Under the pieces are notes generated by a model that worked only from the letters and a program-made list of their open reading frames with translations, was not told the DNA's origin and ran no database searches. From the NCBI RefSeq assembly GCF_000611645.1, contig NW_014012853.1:9212-21469 (forward strand): a stretch of DNA of 12,258 nucleotides. Direction: 5' to 3'. The stretch comes from Monoraphidium neglectum (taxonomy: Eukaryota > Chlorophyta > Chlorophyceae > Sphaeropleales > Selenastraceae). A program made the translations under genes and the position numbers. Shown here one piece after another: positions 7,255 to 12,258 of this stretch (position 1 is the first letter of the stretch; the number at the start of each line of letters is the position of its first letter).

Positions 7255-10200
7255 ATGGGAAGAGAGGCGTCTACCACAAGCTTGGGAAGCGGGCGAATGG
7301 GCAAGCCTGCCGGGTACGCAGCCCGGAACAAGGATTCAGCGAAGATAACGAGCCCTGCGGGTGGCTCACCTGGACCTTTGCAATCGCAGATATCGCGTGG
7401 TAGCTCATGGTAGCTCAGTGGACGAGTCACTGTTCAGCGGGGGCGGCGAAGGCGCTGGGGCGCGCAGGGTGCGCGTTCAAGCCCACCTGCTGCGCAGCAC
7501 ATGCGGCGCTCGCCTGGCCTTGCACCTGCGTGTGACTCGCCTTTACGGCGCTGCCCATCTAATGATGTGCCGGCAACCATATGAAGACCTGGGCCCATGC
7601 ACACAGCATCACTTCCACTCAGCTGCATCCTCTCGGCTACCCCCAGGCCTCCAAGGTCGGTGCGCCTGATCAGAAGCAGCAGCAGCCCAACCAGAAGCGC
7701 CAGCCGCGCGGCGCCGGCAAGGCGCCCGCAGCGCCGTACGTCGTGGCTCTGCGCCCCGAGGATGTGCAGAGGATGCGGGCCGAGGCGCCGATTCTGACGC
7801 CTGAAGAGGTGCGTCGGGGCCGGGGACAGTGTGGGAGGTTGGAGCCCTGGGGCATGAGCGGCCGCCGGCTCACGCCCCAAACCAGGCGAGTGAGAGTATT
7901 GCTGGAAACAGCCGAACGAGGCGGCTCGCACGGACGCCACCTCTTCACAGCTAGTTGTGCAAATTGGTGCATGCAATCGCCTTGCACCGCCGCGAGGGCT
8001 ACGATTTCGACGTCTGCCACCACGCTGCGCCCGCTTCCCCCCTTCCCCGACCCGTGCCAGCTGGCGGCCTTGCGGCGCGAGGCGCAGCAGCGGCGCGAGG
8101 AGGGTATGGCGGCCGCCAAGGCGCGCAAGGAGCGGATGATTGCACTGGAGGAGGAGGCGCGCGCCAAGGTGTGCTGCTGGCTTGGGTGATCATGGGGTCT
8201 TGCTGGTGGCATTGAAGTTGAGGGCTTAGCGCCGCTGGTCGGAGTGTTGAGGTTTTGCGCTGCTGGTCATGTGTGTCTTCGAGTGATGGTTTTGCGCAGT
8301 ATATACCAAGGAGCCGCACAGCGATCCAGGAGATCGCCTGAGCTGAAGCGGGCCAAGCACCTGGGCAGAGGCCCTGGGCCAACCGAAAGAGCTGCGGGCT
8401 TTGCGGCATGGCTCGTGCGTGTCCAAGGTCTGACGGCTGGCCCCTGCCGCAGGCACCCCCGCCAGAGAGCGAGGCTGTGCGCGGCGAGGCCGACAGCCAG
8501 ACTCTGGCAAGGGCAGAGGCGCTGATAGAGGAGGAGGCGGATGAGGTGAGGCAGCACTGCACAGATGACTTATGCAGTGTCACGCATACACTTGCTCTTT
8601 TGCCTGTCTGTGATCCAATCATGTCTGCACAGAACACGGTAGCTACAACTCCATGCTGTGGGGACTTTGACCACGGCTGCAAGCGCTTGCGCTCAGGATT
8701 GATTTTGATGGCGTTACAACATCCCCTGCGGATTGTGCGCATCGGCCGCAGGTCAAGCTGATGAACCGGATGGTGCGCTACGCCCAGTGCGTCACGATCA
8801 GAGACAGGCAGATTGTGGTGCGTCGGTCAAACCTGGTCGACGGGATGCTGACGGCTCTGCTCGCCTGCCTGCCCCCCCCCCCTCCCGCCTCCTTTGCCTG
8901 TTTGCCTCGTCAGTTTCCACCTAGCCGCCCCAACCCATCCACTTATGGCGCCTGAGCCCAGACTCCAATGATGACCGACGCCAAACCAGCTGCTTGTCCT
9001 CGGCCCGCAGGAGAAGCGCCAGGCTGAGCTGGCGGAGCAGGAGGAGCAGCGGCGCATGGACGCGCAGATGGAGGTGGAGAGGCTGAGGGCGCTGGAGGCG
9101 TATCAGGTTGGTGGGCAGCTGCTTTGCACGGTCATTGCCTTGTTATGCAGGGCCTGAGGGCACCGGGGGCGGGGCCAGGGGCGAGGGCGCTGGCGGCTCA
9201 GGGGCTAGCAGAGGGGAACGTATGGTGGCACATCTTCGGACCCCTGTCTGGGAGGCATTTGTGAGTGTGTGGTGGCGTGCGATTGCAAGCCCTAGGTTAC
9301 AAGACCTGTTTTGCAAAATAACATAAATCGAGTCATTGCGGCTCAATCAAGGGTTGACACGCCCACCTTGGCGCTCCTTGGTGGCCGCTGCTGTCCTGGT
9401 GCCCGAGCAGAACCGCGACAAGCAGCGGCTCGCGGAGCAACAGCGCGGCGCGGCGATTCTGAAAGAGCAGCTGGCTGAGCGGGAGCGGCAGCGGCGTGCC
9501 GCGGAGGAGCTCCGGGACCAGGTGGGGCGTGGTTTACTGGCCCTGGCGGGACCGGGTGAGGGAGCGGCATTCCTGGCATGCATGCATGGGTGGCTTGCAG
9601 CATGGTCGTGGTGAAGCAACGTACGGCTGCATGCTTGTGGGCTGCGTGCGGCTGTGGATCAGAGGCACATGGAGAGAGCGCTGGTGTAATGCCCTTGGAA
9701 ACCTGTCTGCTTGGCCGCGTGCCTTTGCAGGAGCGGGCCCAGATGCTGCGGGAGCTCGAGCGCCTCAAGCAGGAGGAGGACAGGGCCGCGGCCGACAAGC
9801 GCGCCCGTGCAGCGGTGAGCTGGCCTGCTGCCCTTCCAGCAGCCTCTTTCCCGCGTTCAGGGCTGCGCACGTCTCCCTGCTGCTTGCAGCCTGGAGCCCT
9901 GAACCCTGGATTTCCTCCTGAATAACACCCAAATACACCATACCTTGCCCCGGGGACGCGAAGCTCCCTCTGTGGTCTTGATGTATCAAGTATGCCCTAC
10001 GCATCCACTGAAATTGCCGTAATCAACACTCAGGCGCTCATGAGGGAGGTGGCGGAGGCCAATGAGGACCAGATCGCGCGCAAGAGGGCGGCCGCGCACC
10101 AGGAACTGGAGGAGGAGATGGCAGTGGCAGAGTACATACGGCAGAGGGACGCGCGCGATCAGGTGGGGGTGCGCTCTGCACTGTGCCGCAGGGCCGCCTC

Positions 10201-12258
10201 GTTATCACCATGGCATGCGCGTTGCGCTTTGCGGGAACGCGACGTGCGAGCGCCGCGAAGTGCTGCACGTGTTGTGCGCCAGCAGCAGCACACCAGGGTC
10301 TGGGCCAGCGCGACGGACTCTGGATTGCCTGTTGGTTGTTTGGCAGGGGCGGTCATGGGGCTGCACGGTGCCCACACGAGGGGCTGCACGGTGCCCACAG
10401 GACGCGACACGACCTGTGTCCATCCCAGGCACGGGGTGTTCCAACATTTGCCGCGCACGCACTCCCCCGTTCCGCGCCAGGCCATCGCCGCGGAGAAGGA
10501 GCGCGCAGCCCAGGAGAAGGAGATGGAGGTGGCACGGCTGCGGGGCCTGCAGGAGCGGGTGGCGGACCGCCAGAGCGAGGTGGATGAGATGAGGGCGCGG
10601 CGCTGGCAGGTGAGGTCTGGGGCAGCCTGCCGCTAAGCTGGGCTCGGGTTTGACTTTGAGCCTGGAGTGGGATTGAGGGCGGCGCGATGTGGTTGTGCAA
10701 CAGAGACAGGGGCCGGCAGCAGGGTGATGTATGTTTGTGTCGGGATGATACCAAGATGAGGCAGGTGTAACACGCACAGTACCTGATTGGGTCTGATCCC
10801 ATTTATTCATCCGCTGCGCAGGAAGCCAAGGACAGGGAGTGGCGCAAAAAGGAGCGCGCCGCCGCGCAGCGCCAGGTGAGCGGGGCTGCCATCCGCCAGA
10901 GACAACCCCTCAACCCTATTTTACTGAGCGATGTGTCCTGCTTGATGCACGGGTTTTTGTTCCTGCAGCGCAGCCGCCGAGCGAGGGCGCAGCTGCGGCC
11001 ACGGCTGCATGGAGTGCGAGCTCGTCTGTGGGACCAAAGCCGGTTGGATTGCGGCCCTGCCTACGTCTGCATAGCCCTCAAGCCACATCGATTCCGCTTC
11101 TTTCCAAGCCCTGCCTGCTTCACCCTCTTTTTTCCGTATGACTCGCTCGTGCAAACCATATGGATGTGTATTGATCTGATTTGGGCACATGTTGACCCAT
11201 GTTGACCCATGTTGACCGATGTTGACCCCACTCATCTCCAGGCGGCCATGGTGCGTGACCTGGCAGAGGCGCGTGAGAGCCAAATGAGGTCCAAGCTGCA
11301 GCTGCAGGCTGATGTGGCCGAGGTGCGTGGGAAGCTGGCAACCGTGCTGGGTCCACCGCTTTGCTGTTGCCGGCGAGCGCAGCCGAGCGCGTCAGCACGA
11401 GCGCGGTCTATGTGGATGCGCCTGGTAGTTTTTGAGAGGCAGAACCGTGTGTTGCAGAGCTGGTGGTTAGTTGTGAACGTTGGCACCTTCAGAGTGAAGC
11501 TGATGCACCTCCATGCCTCAACTTACGTAATTCCCCATGTACTAGCTGGAGAGGGCCGAGTTTGACCGGGTGTTGACCATCAACAGGCAGAAGGAGGCCG
11601 AACTGGCTGCCCAGGTGACGCTCTGCAAAACAAGCGATGTCCTGGCGCCTCTTGATCTGCTGGCGCTTGTGTGTGCCGCGTTCCCGCCAACCTTTCAAAC
11701 GCATTTGCATTATGCTCACCAGAGGGTGGCTTCGGGCCGCAGGGCTCGCGCCTGCCCGAGACAACAGCTCAATAAAACCACAGCTGCCAGGGGCATTATG
11801 CTGCCTGGACACCCAGGCCATCGCATTGTGCAACGATGATAACGCAAAGCACCCTCCATCCCCATGCCATGATGCATCCCTGCCTGGCACGCCGTTGAAT
11901 ATGCACGCGCATTCACCCATAAACCTGCCCCTGCCAGGCGGACGCCCAGCACCGCATCAGTGAGGCGTACAAGCGGGACCTGCAGTCACAGGTGGGGGTG
12001 AAACTGTGGCATTGAAGCAGCATTTATCCCCTTCTCTCAGGTCCTGGCAGCGTGTTGGTGGGGTGTGTTTCCTTGGGCTCAGCAGAGACGAGGGACGACA
12101 GCGGCGGTCGGATAAGGAGGCTCTCCCTGCAGGCTGGGCTGGGTCTACCAGTCTCAACACTTGCTAAGTTGTTACGCTCCAGTTGCCCGGGCATCCGTGT
12201 CGCATGTGGATGCTTGAAGCCAACGGTGGCCAGCCCCCCCGACCAGGGACATCTCCCC
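7255..12258 (+). CDS. CFAP45: CFAP45/FAP45, doublet microtubule inner protein (partial at 3' end)
   Basis: CFAP45 is a long helical TPH-domain protein lining the inside of the B-tubule of ciliary doublets, stabilising the axoneme. Fifteen exons are seen: 7255-7313, 7390-7468, 7647-7808, 8061-8168, 8453-8545, 8752-8817, 9011-9106, 9411-9521, 9731-9814, 10034-10162, 10481-10609, 10822-10875, 11242-11322, 11546-11614, 11938-11991, together 458 codons. Family matches include YRVVAHGSSVDESLF near the N-terminus, LRPEDVQRMRAEAPILTPEE, MNRMVRYAQCVTIRDRQIV (exon 6), MEVERLRALEAYQ, EMEVARLRGLQERVADRQSE and EAKDREWRKKER. Most of the rest is Glu/Arg/Lys/Ala-rich coiled coil. Exon 6 is ended at GTG|GTGCGT because that matches the family's residue spacing. 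Human CFAP45 is about 551 aa, so some 65-90 C-terminal residues lie past the window. The first two exons and the exon 3 acceptor (7647, or 7623 in the same phase) are the least certain. Confidence 0.9.
8872..8882 (+). repeat. Poly-C run in CFAP45 intron 6
   Basis: Eleven consecutive C residues are followed by a further pyrimidine-rich stretch, inside the intron between exons 6 and 7 and well upstream of its acceptor at 9010. This is a homopolymer prone to sequencing error; because it is intronic, its length does not affect the protein model. Confidence 0.7.
10357..10399 (+). repeat. Perfect 20-bp direct repeat in CFAP45 intron 10
   Basis: GGGGCTGCACGGTGCCCACA occurs at 10357-10376 and again at 10380-10399, a 23-bp period. 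Each copy contains a short inverted element (GGGC/GCCC), so each could fold into a small hairpin. It lies mid-intron and is most simply a local duplication. Confidence 0.6.
11189..11228 (+). repeat. 10-bp tandem repeat, four copies, beside the exon 13 acceptor
   Basis: The unit ATGTTGACCC is repeated four times, with one C-to-G change in the third copy. The array ends 13 bases before exon 13 of CFAP45 (11242). Each unit carries TTGAC, close to the YTNAY form of a splice branch point, so the array offers several candidate branch adenosines within about 50 bases of the acceptor. Confidence 0.65.
11992..12258 (+). other. Start of an unfinished CFAP45 intron
   Basis: After the exon 15 donor (CAG|GTGGGG at 11991/11992) I see no further exon with the Glu/Arg-rich pattern of the CFAP45 C-terminus. 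Several CAGs occur, but none opens into a fitting phase-0 frame. The stretch is read as intron running past the window edge. Confidence 0.45.

Noticed and set aside
7255..7410. CFAP45 first exon reading through to a TAG at 7411-7413, or spliced at 7399
   Set aside because: That frame misses the conserved YR...SSVDESLF motif, and the phase-1 donor at 7399 does not fit the phase-0 acceptors of exon 3.
7404..7490. tRNA-like sequence with an A-box-like TAGCTCAGTGG and a B-box-like GTTCAAGCCC
   Set aside because: The acceptor, anticodon and T stems do not pair, and the bases fall in CFAP45 exon 2, which encodes the conserved SSVDESLF motif.
7999..8742. 247-codon minus-strand open frame
   Set aside because: It lies antisense to CFAP45 exons 4-5 and introns, with shadow-like composition and no recognisable domain.
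1..12258. CRISPR array, insertion sequence, prophage or bacterial operon
   Set aside because: No spaced repeat array, terminal inverted repeats, transposase or contiguous bacterial-type genes; all three recognised genes are eukaryotic and intron-rich.

Overview
The window looks like nuclear DNA of a green alga (Chlorophyta, probably a core chlorophyte). The genes are split by many short GT-AG introns of roughly 75-370 nt with acceptors that are mostly CAG. Coding exons have GC-rich third positions. Candidate TGTAA poly(A) signals lie downstream of two genes, and the dynein light chain closely resembles Chlamydomonas LC1 as I remember it. No organelle, bacterial or viral signature is visible. 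Species was not determined.

Layout: (1) bases 1-378, minus strand: the 5' end (two exons) of an unrecognised Ala-rich protein gene running off the left edge. (2) 379-1120: a divergent intergenic region with short palindromes, a GACGC array and a 17-bp direct repeat just upstream of the next gene. (3) 1121-4246, plus: a complete six-exon gene for PIG-Q/GPI1, a subunit of the GlcNAc transferase that starts GPI-anchor synthesis; all six exons splice to 681 codons plus stop. (4) 4247-4927: intergenic, with a nearby TGTAA and an isolated 89-codon open frame of unknown meaning. (5) 4928-6785, plus: a complete eight-exon gene for outer-arm dynein light chain 1 (DNAL1/LC1, 199 aa). (6) 6786-7254: intergenic, probable 3' UTR plus promoter. 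(7) 7255-right edge, plus: fifteen exons of CFAP45/FAP45, a microtubule inner protein of ciliary doublets; about 458 codons are present and the C-terminus lies beyond the window.

The main biological point is that two axonemal genes, a dynein motor light chain and a doublet inner-wall protein, sit head-to-tail with only about 470 bp between them. PIG-Q works in the ER and has no evident functional link to them. No CRISPR array, transposon, tRNA or rRNA was found. I did not find a wholly new system. The less ordinary signals are the ciliary gene pair, the almost uniform phase-0 exon structure of CFAP45, repeated intron placement in the DNAL1 leucine-rich repeats, a tandem repeat carrying candidate branch points next to an acceptor, and repeated ACGCGT boxes upstream of PIG-Q and CFAP45. 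Exon models were made by eye from splice signals, reading-frame continuity and remembered family sequences.
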